Source: Sandaracinus amylolyticus
Lineage (GTDB): Bacteria; Myxococcota_A; Polyangia; Polyangiales; Sandaracinaceae
Direction: 5' to 3'
Length of the DNA stretch: 64,000 nucleotides
Assembly: GCF_000737325.1 (NCBI RefSeq)
Contig: NZ_CP011125.1
Span: forward strand, 3,596,001-3,660,000
In this document: piece after piece, positions 1-8,051 of the stretch
Layout of the letters: the number at the start of each line of letters is the position of its first letter
How positions within the stretch are numbered: position 1 is the first letter of the stretch
The notes under the pieces: model-generated
Database searches by the model: none
Seen by the model: only the letters and a program-made list of their open reading frames with translations
Told to the model about the DNA's origin: nothing
Program-made: the position numbers and the translations under genes

Positions 1-2
1 AA

Positions 3-536
3 GGGCCGGTGATCGTCGACGCGAAGAGCGGGGTGTCCGGCGCGGGCCGCGCGCCCTCGGAGCGCACGCACTTCAGCGAGACCACCGAGGGCTTCCGCGC
101 CTACAAGATCGCGGGCGCGCACCGCCACACGCCCGAGATCGAGCAGGAGATCTCGCGCGTGGGCGCGCGCGACGTGCGCATCGTGTTCACGCCGCACCTC
201 GTGCCGATGACGCGCGGCATCCTCTCGACGTCGTACCTGCGCGTGAAGCCGGGCGTCGACGCCGCGCGCTGCACCGCGGAAGCGCGCGCGTTCTTCGAGG
301 GCTCGCCGAGCGTGTTCGTGCACGACGCGGGCGCGTGCCCCGACACGCTCTGGGTGCGCGGCTCGAACCGCGCGCACGTCTCGTACGCGCTCGACGCGCG
401 CACCGGCTTCGTGATCGCACAGGGCGCGATCGACAACCTCGTGAAGGGCGCGTCCGGGCAGGCGCTGCAGTGCATGAACGTGCGCTTCGGCCTGCCCGAG
501 GGGACGGGCCTCGCGATGCCGGCCGCTTGGCCGTAA
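3..536 (+). CDS. argC: N-acetyl-gamma-glutamyl-phosphate reductase, C-terminal part (cut by window edge)
   Basis: C-terminal ~177 residues of ArgC, the NADPH-dependent third step of arginine synthesis in the cytoplasm. The frame is open to the left edge, so the start, most of the NADP-binding domain and the catalytic Cys lie outside. Visible in order are GVSGAGR near the edge, the AHRHTPEIEQEI segment with the family's conserved His, a TRGILST block and the C-terminal GASGQALQCMN block. The TAA stop at 534-536 directly abuts the frame of the next gene, so the two are probably co-transcribed. No other arginine gene is seen in the window. Identification is from recognised family motifs and is secure for a fragment. 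Confidence 0.93.
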   Translation, partial: GPVIVDAKSGVSGAGRAPSERTHFSETTEGFRAYKIAGAHRHTPEIEQEISRVGARDVRIVFTPHLVPMTRGILSTSYLRVKPGVDAARCTAEARAFFEGSPSVFVHDAGACPDTLWVRGSNRAHVSYALDARTGFVIAQGAIDNLVKGASGQALQCMNVRFGLPEGTGLAMPAAWP

Positions 537-1445
537 GTGATCGGGAGGCCCGTGCGCATCCTCCATTTCAGCGACATCCACGTCGACGTCTCGCCGCACC
601 TCGTGCCGTTCCGCGATTGGATCGGCAAGCGCCTGGTCGGCGGCGCGAACCACATCCTCCGGCGCGGGAAGCACTTCCGGCGCACACGCGAGAAGCTCGC
701 GGCGCTCGGCGCGTTCGCCGACGAGCACGAGATCGACCTCGCGATCTGCACGGGCGACTACACGATCCTCGGCACCGAGGTCGAGCTCGCCGCGGCGCGC
801 GAGGCGGTCGAGCCGATCACGAAGCGTCCGCTCGGCTACGTCACGGTGCCGGGCAACCACGACGTGTACCTCCACGACACGATCCGCGAGCGGCGCTTCG
901 ATAAGTACTTCGGTGAGTTCCTGCGGAACGATCTGCCGGATCTCGCGAGCGCCGACGGATGGCCGCTGGTGCGCCTCTTCGGGGATCATCTCGCGGTCGT
1001 CGCGGTGCGCAGCGCGCGCCCGAACCCGCAGGTCTGGCGCTCGAGCGGGATGATCGAGCCCGGCGAGCTCGCGGCGATGCAGCGCATCGTGCGCGATCCG
1101 CGGGTGCGCGATCGCTTCGTGATCGTCGCGACGCACTACGCGCTGCGCCGCCCCGACGGGCGTCCCGACGGGCGCAACCACGGTCTCGAGAATGCGGAGG
1201 CGATGCTCACCGCGCTCGCCGAGCTGCCGCGCGGCTGCGTGCTGCACGGCCACATCCACGAGCGCTTCCGGCTGCGTCTTCCCGGGGTGCGCCCGACGAT
1301 CCTCGGCGCGGGCAGCGCGACGCACGAGGGCGAAGAGGGCTTCTGGATGCTCGAGCTCGACGGCGACGGCGGCTCGGCGACGCCCGGTTGGTTCGACGGG
1401 AAGGGATACCGGCTCGACACCGCGGAGACGGTGTCGATCTCCTGA
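537..1445 (+). CDS. calcineurin-like metallophosphoesterase
   Basis: 302-residue cytoplasmic phosphoesterase of the two-metal calcineurin-like family; the substrate cannot be read from sequence. The metal-binding motifs appear in order: SDIHVD near residue 12-17, TGDYT near 75, PGNHDV near 105, ATHYAL near 199 and LHGHIHER near 235. No signal peptide or membrane segment is seen. The GTG at 537 follows the argC stop without a gap. A second GTG at 552, giving a protein starting RILHFSDIH, lies only 3 bases after a GGGAGG, which is rather close for a ribosome binding site, so either start is possible. It is followed by a 153-bp gap with a palindromic element, so the unit may end here. Confidence 0.85.
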   Translation: MIGRPVRILHFSDIHVDVSPHLVPFRDWIGKRLVGGANHILRRGKHFRRTREKLAALGAFADEHEIDLAICTGDYTILGTEVELAAAREAVEPITKRPLGYVTVPGNHDVYLHDTIRERRFDKYFGEFLRNDLPDLASADGWPLVRLFGDHLAVVAVRSARPNPQVWRSSGMIEPGELAAMQRIVRDPRVRDRFVIVATHYALRRPDGRPDGRNHGLENAEAMLTALAELPRGCVLHGHIHERFRLRLPGVRPTILGAGSATHEGEEGFWMLELDGDGGSATPGWFDGKGYRLDTAETVSIS

Positions 1446-1480
1446 GGCGTCGCGAACCACCGTCGGGCGAGCACGAGAAC

Positions 1481-1518
1481 GTGCTACGAGATCCGTAGCG
1501 CTACGGTGTTCGTAGCAC
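1481..1518. repeat. nested palindrome related to the 42825-42920 repeats
   Basis: The outer arms GTGCTACGA (1481-1489) and TCGTAGCAC (1510-1518) are perfect reverse complements. They enclose the 14-base palindrome CCGTAGCGCTACGG (1493-1506). The right half, 1498-1518, matches the 21-nt palindrome at 42825-42920 at all but four positions, so this looks like two back-to-back copies of a short dispersed palindrome. It lies between a phosphoesterase gene and a PilZ gene on the same strand. It could be a REP-like element, a terminator or an operator. There is no T-rich tail. Confidence 0.7.
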
Positions 1519-1598
1519 GCGCCGAGACCTCACGGCCGCTCGCTTTCTTGCCTCGCGCGCACCGCATCCGGGACGATCTCACCCGGAGGTCGGACGCC

Positions 1599-2141
1599 AT
1601 GCTGCAGTCGGTCGAGGTGCTCCCTGCCCACCGCGCGACGCTGCGCCGCGACGTGCGCATCGGATGCGAGCTGACGACGGATGCACACGGCGCGCGTCGC
1701 GAGCTGCTCGTCGACCTCTCGCCGCGCGGCGCGCGCGTGATGACCGACGCGACGCTCGCGCCCGGCGAGCACGTGCTCCTCGGGTTCGCCGACGAGCGGC
1801 TCGGGACACGCATCGAGACCCTCGCGCGCGTCGCGCACACCGCGCATGTCGCGATCGAGAAGCCGTCGATCGGCGTCGAGTTCGTCGCGCTGGACGGCGA
1901 CGTCGGCGACGCGCTCGCGCTGCGCCTGCGCCACGTGCCTCCGCCGCTCCCGCGTCGCCGCGCGCGGCGGGAGCTCGTGTGGATCGACGCGCTCGTCACG
2001 TGGGAAGAGGACCTCGGCGATCGCGTGAACGTCTTCGAGGTGAGCGACGCGCTCGCCGCGATCGACGACGACGACATCGCGATCGAGACGCTCGCGCCCG
2101 TGCTCACCGGCAGCGCGCCCGCGTATCGTTGGGTCTGCTGA
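1599..2141 (+). CDS. PilZ domain protein (predicted c-di-GMP receptor)
   Basis: 180-residue cytoplasmic protein with an N-terminal PilZ domain. Both ligand-binding motifs are intact: RRDVR (RxxxR) near residue 14 and DLSPRG (DxSxxG) near 37. Binding of cyclic di-GMP is therefore predicted from family knowledge. The C-terminal ~75 residues, with an Arg-rich stretch followed by an acidic helix-like segment, match nothing I recognise. ATG 1599 is chosen because GGAGGT at 1585-1590 lies 8 bases upstream; frames extending further upstream have no such site. The output could be motility, exopolysaccharide or transcription; context does not say. A second, unrelated PilZ gene lies at 8052-8504 on the other strand. 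Confidence 0.8.
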   Translation: MLQSVEVLPAHRATLRRDVRIGCELTTDAHGARRELLVDLSPRGARVMTDATLAPGEHVLLGFADERLGTRIETLARVAHTAHVAIEKPSIGVEFVALDGDVGDALALRLRHVPPPLPRRRARRELVWIDALVTWEEDLGDRVNVFEVSDALAAIDDDDIAIETLAPVLTGSAPAYRWVC

Positions 2142-2212
2142 TCACGCTCTGGACCGTGCATCCGGTCGGCTGAATCGTCGATACGGATCGCGCGTGAGCG
2201 CCGCGCGCGGGA

Positions 2213-2226
2213 CCCCGCTCGCGGGG
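2213..2226 (+). terminator. hairpin after the PilZ gene
   Basis: CCCCG (2213-2217) pairs with CGGGG (2222-2226) around CTCG. A second hairpin, CCTCGCC (2270-2276) with GGCGAGG (2283-2289), follows. Neither has a T-run, so termination is only possible. The 207-bp gap otherwise shows no gene. Confidence 0.3.
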
Positions 2227-2348
2227 CGACGACACCGGACCTTCCGACTATGCTCGGCCTCGCTTTCGCCCTCGCCGGCGATGGCGAGGAGGAAGGCCCG
2301 GGTGAAGTCGTCCCGTGAGATGGCCGGACGATCTCGTGAGGCGCGCGC

Positions 2349-3017
2349 GTGAGCGCCGCAGCGCGTGGTGGTCTCGCGTCTCGCGTCGCGCCCGAGAGCG
2401 CCGACATCGAGGCGTGTTATCGCGCGACCGATCTCGCGTGGCGCCTCAAGCAGATCCCGCACGGCGCGACGTGTCGAGGCGCGTTCTTCAACATGCTCGA
2501 CGACCGCGCCGCCACGCTCTCCGAGGAGACACAGCGCGAGTACCGGCGCTTCTTCCCGGTGCACCGGCTCTCGGCGTTTCGCATGTACTCGCTGCGCGAC
2601 TATCTCACGCGCATCGTGCTGCTCTCGCAGATCCACTACGGCGAGCACCAGATCCACGCGGGGCTGCGCGAGCTGCAGTCGGGCGCGTTCGATGCGTGGG
2701 CGGGCACGCTGCTCGGGCGCGCCGCGCTCGCGGTGGTCTCGCCCGATCTCCTGAGCGTGCTGCGCGTGCTCGAGCGTGCGTACGCGAGCCAGACGGTGGT
2801 GTCGCACGCGCGCTTCTCCGTCGAGTCGGCGGACGCGCGCACGATCATCACGCGCTTCAAGCAGGAGCACGTGTACATCGAGTCCGCGATGGTCGGTGCG
2901 CTCGAGGGCGTGGCGCGCACCTGCCGCGAGCGCGTCGAGGTCCGGGCCGAGCTCGATGGCCCCTTCGACGGTGTCGTGCGGATCCGGAGGCTCGGCTCGG
3001 AAGAGGACACCGCATGA
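2349..3017 (+). CDS. TIGR02265 (DUF2378)-like myxobacterial protein
   Basis: 222-residue soluble protein resembling the TIGR02265 paralogous family, which is largely restricted to myxobacteria and has no defined biochemical role. The resemblance is by pattern: an N-terminal RGAFFNML segment, a central YSLRDYLTRIVLL stretch, the block LLGRAALAVVSPDLLSVL and a C-terminal QEHVYIESAMVGALEG segment. No catalytic or metal motif is visible. The stop at 3015-3017 overlaps the ATG of the ThDP-enzyme gene (ATGA), so the two are translationally coupled, which ties this protein to that pathway. GTG 2349 is the only reasonable start in the open frame, without a strong ribosome binding site. Family assignment by eye is moderately sure. 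Confidence 0.65.
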   Translation: MSAAARGGLASRVAPESADIEACYRATDLAWRLKQIPHGATCRGAFFNMLDDRAATLSEETQREYRRFFPVHRLSAFRMYSLRDYLTRIVLLSQIHYGEHQIHAGLRELQSGAFDAWAGTLLGRAALAVVSPDLLSVLRVLERAYASQTVVSHARFSVESADARTIITRFKQEHVYIESAMVGALEGVARTCRERVEVRAELDGPFDGVVRIRRLGSEEDTA

Positions 3018-4687
3018 AGGGCACGGTCGCGCTGCAGCTGGTTGACGTGCTGCGCGATTTTGGTGTGGATGTGGTGTTCGGGATCCCGGGTGGTGCGATC
3101 AGCGCGCTCTATGCTGCGCTGCTCGAGCGCCCCGACGTCCGGATCATCACGACGAAGCACGAGTCGACCGCGGCGTTCCTCGCGATCGGCTACGCGATCG
3201 CGACCGGACGTCCGGGCGTGGTGCTCACGACCGCGGGGCCCGGGATCACGAACGCGGTGACCGGTGTCGCGAGCGCGTTCTACGAGGGCGTTCCGGTCGT
3301 GCACATCGCGGGCGAGGTCGCGCGCTCGGCGTTCGGGCGCGGCGCGCTGCAGGAAGGCTCACCGGCGGGCTTCGACGCCGTCGCGATCATGCGGCGCGTG
3401 ACCAAGATGAGCGTGATGCTCTCGCACCCAGGCCCGGCGACGTCGGTGCTGCGCAAGGCGCTCTCGACCGCGTACAGCGGGCGTCGCGGGCCGGTGTTCG
3501 TGTCGCTGCCGCTCGACGTCGCGTGCGCGAGCGTCGACGCGCAGCCGCTCTCGGGAAGCGTGCGCACCACGTTCGAGATCGACTCGGACGCGACGCGACG
3601 CGCGCTCGACATGCTGGAGCGCGCGCAGCGGCCGCTGATCCTCGCGGGTGCGGGCACGCGCGATCTCTCGGGGCGCCGCGCGCTGCGTCGTCTCGCCGAG
3701 CACGTGGGCGCGCCGGTGTGCGTGACCACGAAGGGCAAGGGCGTGTTCCCGGAAGACCACCCGCTCTTCCTGGGCGTGCTCGGGTTCGGCGGGCACGACT
3801 CCGTGATCTCGTACCTCGAGCGCGGCGTCGACGTGCTGCTCGCGGTCGGGAGCGGGCTCAACGACTTCACGACGAACGCGTGGTCGCCGCTGCTCCGCGC
3901 GACGCGCGCGTTCCTGCAGATCGACATCGACTCGGCGCAGCTCGGCAAGAACTACCCGATCGACCTCGGGCTCGTCGGGCCTGCGGATCAGGTGATCGGG
4001 CGCATGCTCGAGCATCGATCGGACGAGCGCGTGTCGAAGCCGCTCGGCCGCGGTCCGAGCCTCGTCGAGACGCAGCCGCTCGTGCCCTCGCCGAGCGGCG
4101 CGCTGACGACGATGGAGGTCGTGCTCGCGATGAACGAGGCGTGCCCGCGCGACGCGGTGTTCACCGCGGACATGGGCGAGCACCTCTCGGTGGCGCTGCA
4201 CTACCTGCGCGTCTCGGAGCACGGCGACTTCATCACGTGCCTCGGGTTCGGCTCGATGGGCTCGGGGATCGCGACCGCGATCGGGCACCAGCTCGGCGCG
4301 CCGCAGCGACGCACGTTCGCGATCTGCGGCGACGGCGGCTTCCTCATGTACGGCAACGAGCTCGCGACCGCGGTGCAGCACGGGCTGCGCGTCACGTTCG
4401 TCGTGATGAACGACAGCCGCCTGAACATGGTGCACCACGGCATGCACGACCTCTTCGGGCGCTCGCCGGACTTCACGACCTCGCCCGTCGACTTCGCGAT
4501 GATGGCGCGCAGCATGGGCGCCGAGGGCCACGTGGTGCGCACGCGGCTCGATCTCGTGCGGCTGCTCTCGGACGAAGCGGACGGGCCGGTGGTGCTCGAC
4601 GTGCGCTTCGACGCCGACGTGCGCCTCGCGGGCAACCAGCGCGTCGCCGCGCTGAAGCAGTTCGGGAGCTCGGAGCACGATGGGTGA
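3014..4687 (+). CDS. thiamine-diphosphate enzyme, acetolactate-synthase-like
   Basis: 557-residue cytoplasmic ThDP enzyme of the acetolactate synthase/benzoylformate decarboxylase superfamily. The catalytic Glu is Glu50 in the TTKHEST motif. The central nucleotide-fold domain follows, and the Mg/ThDP motif is GDG at 439-441 with Asn466 in VMNDSRLNMV. The full length fits an active enzyme. Reaction type inferred from the family is decarboxylation of a 2-oxoacid with carboligation to an aldehyde or acyl acceptor. It is probably not the housekeeping IlvB, because no regulatory subunit (ilvN/H) or ilvC adjoins; instead a KAS III-like gene overlaps it by 8 bp. An upstream ATGA overlap couples it to the TIGR02265 gene. 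Acyloin or alpha-hydroxyketone formation is plausible but unproven. Confidence 0.85.
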   Translation: MKGTVALQLVDVLRDFGVDVVFGIPGGAISALYAALLERPDVRIITTKHESTAAFLAIGYAIATGRPGVVLTTAGPGITNAVTGVASAFYEGVPVVHIAGEVARSAFGRGALQEGSPAGFDAVAIMRRVTKMSVMLSHPGPATSVLRKALSTAYSGRRGPVFVSLPLDVACASVDAQPLSGSVRTTFEIDSDATRRALDMLERAQRPLILAGAGTRDLSGRRALRRLAEHVGAPVCVTTKGKGVFPEDHPLFLGVLGFGGHDSVISYLERGVDVLLAVGSGLNDFTTNAWSPLLRATRAFLQIDIDSAQLGKNYPIDLGLVGPADQVIGRMLEHRSDERVSKPLGRGPSLVETQPLVPSPSGALTTMEVVLAMNEACPRDAVFTADMGEHLSVALHYLRVSEHGDFITCLGFGSMGSGIATAIGHQLGAPQRRTFAICGDGGFLMYGNELATAVQHGLRVTFVVMNDSRLNMVHHGMHDLFGRSPDFTTSPVDFAMMARSMGAEGHVVRTRLDLVRLLSDEADGPVVLDVRFDADVRLAGNQRVAALKQFGSSEHDG

Positions 4688-5813
4688 CGAAGGCGCGCGC
4701 GGGCTGCGCGGGATCGGGATCGTCGGGATCGGGACCGCGCTGCCGCCGAAGGTGCGCGACAATTCGTTCTGGAGCGGTGTGCTCGCGCCGCGCGACGAGA
4801 TGCAGCGGCGCGGCGACGTGCTCGCGGTCGAGCGCACGTCGTCGGGCGCGCGCACCGAGATGCCGCGCGAGATCGCCGACGCGATCGCAGCGACGGGCGA
4901 CGATCTCTTCCGCGGCGCGAAGCTGCGCCACGTGCTCGACGACGGCGCCGACGTCTCGGAGCTCGAGGCCGCCGCAGGACGCGCGGCGCTGCGCGATGCG
5001 GGGATCGATCCCGAGTCGATCGATCTCGTGCTCGTGCACTCGCTGATGCCCGATCGTTTGATCCCGTCGAACGCACCCGCGGTGCAGCACCGGCTCGGGC
5101 TCACGCGCGCGGCCGCGTGGAGCCTCGACGTGGGGTGCGCGAGCTTCCAGGCGCAGCTCGTCACGGCCGCGGCGCTGATCCGCGCGGGCACGTTCCGACG
5201 CGCGCTGATCGTGCAGTCGCATGCGGGAACGCGCTCCGTGGACCCGACGAGCGTCGCGTCGGTGAGCTTCGGCGACGGAGCAGCCGCCGCGGTGATCGAG
5301 CGTGTGCCCGACGGCTTCGGCGTGCTCGGGCACTACGCGCGCACCGACGGCTCGCTGCGCGACGGCATCGTGCTCGCGCCGGTGGTGGACGGCGCGCCTC
5401 GACGCACGTGGTGGGACGGGCAGGGCCGCATGCAGCTCGCGTCGTTCGACGCGGACGCCGGCAAGACCGCGGGGCTGCGCGCGGGCGAGTTCTGTCGCGA
5501 GGCGTGCAGCGGCGCGCTGCGTGATGCGGGCCTGACGCTCGACGACGTGGACCTCTACACGGGCAACCAGAGCCTGGGATGGTTCCTCGATGCGTGTCGT
5601 CGTTCGCTCGGTCTGCCGCGCGAGCGCACCGTCGACACGTTCGCGCGCATCGCGAACGTCGGTGATGCCGCGATCGTGTTCAACCTGCAGGAAGCGCGTC
5701 AGAAAGGGCGCCTCGAGCACGGTCGCGTCGCGCTGCTCTACTCGCCCGCGGCGGGCTTCACGCGCACCGCGGTCGTGGTGCGCTGGTACGATGTGCGCCG
5801 GTGCAGGGCGTGA
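4680..5813 (+). CDS. KAS III (FabH)-like condensing enzyme with altered active site
   Basis: 377-residue thiolase-fold protein of the 3-oxoacyl-ACP synthase III group. The acylation Cys is Cys153 in LDVGCASF, and the structural SFGDGA block is at 196-201. Where FabH has the His-Gln-Ala-Asn motif this protein reads NQSL (296-299), so the catalytic His and first Asn appear replaced. The second Asn seems kept (Asn327, in IANVGDAA). A Cys-only site would suit acyl transfer or a non-decarboxylating condensation better than normal FabH chemistry; that is inference. The start ATG overlaps the ThDP gene by 8 bp, and its own 3' end overlaps the kinase gene, so the three products are coupled. The gene is about 50 residues longer than typical FabH. 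Confidence 0.8.
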   Translation: MGDEGARGLRGIGIVGIGTALPPKVRDNSFWSGVLAPRDEMQRRGDVLAVERTSSGARTEMPREIADAIAATGDDLFRGAKLRHVLDDGADVSELEAAAGRAALRDAGIDPESIDLVLVHSLMPDRLIPSNAPAVQHRLGLTRAAAWSLDVGCASFQAQLVTAAALIRAGTFRRALIVQSHAGTRSVDPTSVASVSFGDGAAAAVIERVPDGFGVLGHYARTDGSLRDGIVLAPVVDGAPRRTWWDGQGRMQLASFDADAGKTAGLRAGEFCREACSGALRDAGLTLDDVDLYTGNQSLGWFLDACRRSLGLPRERTVDTFARIANVGDAAIVFNLQEARQKGRLEHGRVALLYSPAAGFTRTAVVVRWYDVRRCRA

Positions 5814-7366
5814 GCAGTAGCGGTCCCGTCGTCGCGTTCCTCGCATGGTCGCGGCCCGAGCTCGCCGACCATCTGGTCGAGGCGTCGCGCGACGAGCTCG
5901 AGATCGCGCTCGCGTGGGCCGCGGGCGAGCCGCTCCCAGAGCTACGCGGCGGCACCGTGCTCCTGGTGGAGCTCGGTGACCACGGCGCCGCCTCGATCGC
6001 GCGCGCGAACAGCTTGAGCGCCGCGTTCCCGGAGCTGCTCGTCGTGCCGGTGGTGCACGACGCGGTCGATCTCGACATCGAGCGCGCGCTGCGCGAGGGC
6101 GGCGCGGCGGACGTGGTCGACACCGCGGATCTCGAGCGCGGGATGATGCGCGTCGTCGCGCTCGCGCGGCGCGTGATCGGGATGCGCGAAGAGCGCGCGC
6201 GGCTGACGGCGGGGCTCGCGCACAGCGAGCGGCTCACCGCGATCGGCCTGCTCGCGGCGGGCGTCGGTCACGAGATCAACAACCCGAGCACCGCGATCCT
6301 CGCGAACACCGAGCGCGTGCGGCAGGAGATCGAGGCCGTGCTCTCGCGCCCGCGCTTCCAGCAGGCGGAGGTGCTGCACCAACGCGCGAGCGACTGGCTC
6401 GAGGCGCTCGGCGACGTGCTCGCGGCGTCGCGCCGCATCACGTCGATCGTGCGCGCGCTGCACGTGTTCTCGCGGAAGAACGAGGACGACTCGCGCCCCG
6501 AGCCCACGTCGATCAACGACGACGTGCAGACGGTGATGCGCCTCGTCGGGCGCGAGGTTCGTTATCAAGCGAAGGTCGATCTCGATCTCGCCGCGGACCT
6601 CCCGTACGTGATGGCGCCGCCGCACGCGCTCACGCAGGTGGTGACGAACCTGGTCGTGAACGCGCTGCAGGCGCTCGAGTCGATCGCGCTCGAGACGCGC
6701 CGGCTTCGCGTCACGACGAGCCACGACGACGAGGCGGTGTGCCTCGAGGTCGCCGACAACGGCCCGGGGATCGCGCCGGAGACGCTGGAGCGCATCTTCG
6801 ATCCGTTCTTCACGACGAAGGAGATCGGCGCGGGCACCGGGCTCGGCCTCTCGATCACGCGCGAGCTGGTGCGGCGCTGTGGAGGCGAGATCTTCGTCGA
6901 GAGCGAGCCCGGCTTCGGCGCGCGCTTCCGCGTGATCCTGCCGCGCGGACGAAGGACGCACGCGATGCCGCGCGCGGTGTCGCAGCCGCCGCCGCGGGCG
7001 AGCCGACTGCGCTTGTTGATCGTCGAGGACGACGAGCTGCTGCTGCGCGCGATGACGAGCTCGCTCGCCGACGACTTCGAGTGCACGCCGGCGCCGAGCG
7101 GCCCGATCGCGCTGCAGCTCGTGCGCAGCGAGGAGCGCTTCGACGCGCTGCTGAGCGACATCGTGATGCCGGGCATGGACGGCCTGCGTCTCTACGAGGA
7201 GATCGTCGAGATCGACCCGAGGCTCGCGGCGCGCACGCTGTTCGTGTCGGGCGGACTGCGGTCCGAGACACTGCAGCGCGCCCTGCTCGAGACCGGACGC
7301 CCGCTGCTGGCGAAGCCGTTCTCGATGCGCGACCTCGCGCGCCGAATCCGCGAAGTCGCGGCGTAG
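5801..7366 (+). CDS. hybrid histidine kinase with N-terminal pseudo-receiver and C-terminal receiver
   Basis: 521-residue soluble sensor kinase. Residues ~5-125 look like a degenerate response-regulator fold. They are followed by HisKA with the phosphorylatable His157 (GVGHEINNP), a HATPase domain with DNGPGIAPE and GTGLGLSI, and a C-terminal receiver whose acceptor is Asp453 ([12 protein letters not shown]) with the conserved Lys in LLAKPFS. There is no membrane segment, so the input is cytoplasmic or protein-borne. GTG 5801 overlaps the KAS III gene by 13 bp; GTG 5810 is an alternative in the same frame. The coupling suggests that it senses or controls the pathway of the ThDP/KAS III pair. 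No DNA-binding regulator lies beside it. Confidence 0.88.
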   Translation: MQGVSSSGPVVAFLAWSRPELADHLVEASRDELEIALAWAAGEPLPELRGGTVLLVELGDHGAASIARANSLSAAFPELLVVPVVHDAVDLDIERALREGGAADVVDTADLERGMMRVVALARRVIGMREERARLTAGLAHSERLTAIGLLAAGVGHEINNPSTAILANTERVRQEIEAVLSRPRFQQAEVLHQRASDWLEALGDVLAASRRITSIVRALHVFSRKNEDDSRPEPTSINDDVQTVMRLVGREVRYQAKVDLDLAADLPYVMAPPHALTQVVTNLVVNALQALESIALETRRLRVTTSHDDEAVCLEVADNGPGIAPETLERIFDPFFTTKEIGAGTGLGLSITRELVRRCGGEIFVESEPGFGARFRVILPRGRRTHAMPRAVSQPPPRASRLRLLIVEDDELLLRAMTSSLADDFECTPAPSGPIALQLVRSEERFDALLSDIVMPGMDGLRLYEEIVEIDPRLAARTLFVSGGLRSETLQRALLETGRPLLAKPFSMRDLARRIREVAA

Positions 7367-7370
7367 GCCA

Positions 7371-7625
7371 CGTCCGAGTCCGTGTCCGCGTCGGAGTCGG
7401 CGTCCGCGTCAGCGTCGGAGTCGGCGTCCGCGTCGGCGGCGGCGTCAGCGTCCGCGTCGGCGTCGGCGTCCGTGTCCGCGTCGGCGTCCGTGTCCGCGTC
7501 GGCGTCCGTGTCCGCGTCGGAGTCCGCGTCCGTGTCCGCGTCCGCGTCGAAATTCGCGTCCGCGTCGGCGTCCGTGTCCGCGTCGGCGTCCGTGTCCGCG
7601 TCGGAGTCCGTGTCCGCGTCGGAGC
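7371..7625. repeat. degenerate 6-bp tandem array with 18-bp higher-order units
   Basis: About 255 bp built from hexamers of the type NGTCSG (for example CGTCCG, CGTCGG, TGTCCG), beginning 5 bases after the kinase stop. In the middle three consecutive copies form an 18-bp unit, CGTCGGCGTCCGTGTCCG. Because the period is a multiple of 3, every frame stays open: Ser/Ala repeats on one strand, Asp/Ala/Thr repeats on the other. I see no ribosome binding site or codon pattern that would make it a gene. It is most likely a variable-number repeat in a convergent gap. Confidence 0.85.
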
Positions 7626-7830
7626 CCGGAACGTCCACCGCATGAATCCGAGCATTCGCTCGCATTCGAGCCGACGGCCAATTGGCTCCAGTCGCGCGCG
7701 AAGCGCGCGCTGCTGAACGCGGCTCGTGCGAATCCCGCGCGAAGCGCGCGGGACTCGCGCGAGCCGCTCCCGCCTCCAAAAACACCGGCGTGCGTCCGTT
7801 CCCGCCATGCGAGCCGAAGCCGTGCAGCAG

Positions 7831-8001
7831 GGCGCGTGGCAGGGGCTCCGAGCGATCCCGCAGCGACGGCCACACGACGGCAATCACATCGTGCACGGTT
7901 CGCGTCTCGCATCGCGAGACGCGAACACCCCGCCTCCCGAACCTCGCGCCGCTTCTGATCGGCTGGTCGCGAGGACTAGCGAGGAGCCCCTGCCACGCGC
8001 C
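7831..8001. repeat. 19-bp perfect inverted repeat, 133-bp spacing
   Basis: Left arm 7831-7849 (beginning GGCGCGTGGC) is the exact reverse complement of right arm 7983-8001 (ending CCACGCGCC). The interior has no coding frame. The layout resembles a small non-autonomous element with terminal inverted repeats, but no flanking target duplication was found by eye. Confidence 0.6.
7899..7925. terminator. 12-bp stem-loop between convergent genes
   Basis: TTCGCGTCTCGC (7899-7910) pairs perfectly with GCGAGACGCGAA (7914-7925) across the 3-base loop ATC. It is the strongest hairpin of the gap and symmetric for both strands, so it may serve as a bidirectional terminator. There is no T-tract. Confidence 0.4.
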
Positions 8002-8051
8002 CGGGCCGAACCACCTGCGCTCGAGATCTCGAGATCGAGATCAGATCGAGA

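Larger units (their letters stand above)
7626..8051. other. convergent intergenic region with inverted repeats, no gene
   Basis: Spacer of 426 bp between the repeat array and the PilZ gene. It contains a 9-bp stem with 3-base loop (7733-7753), a 19-bp inverted repeat with arms 7831-7849 and 7983-8001, an internal 12-bp hairpin (7899-7925) and the palindrome CTCGAGATCTCGAG (8020-8033). Both neighbouring genes point into it, so it needs terminators rather than promoters. No coding frame is supported. Confidence 0.6.

Noticed and set aside
7382-7645. Ser/Ala repeat frame on the plus strand
   Set aside because: Product of the same 6-bp repeat; no start signal or non-repeat domain.
7192-7896. Asp/Ala/Thr-rich frame on the minus strand (234 codons)
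   Set aside because: It is the complement of the hexamer array and runs antisense into the kinase gene; no ribosome binding site, and repeats keep all frames open.
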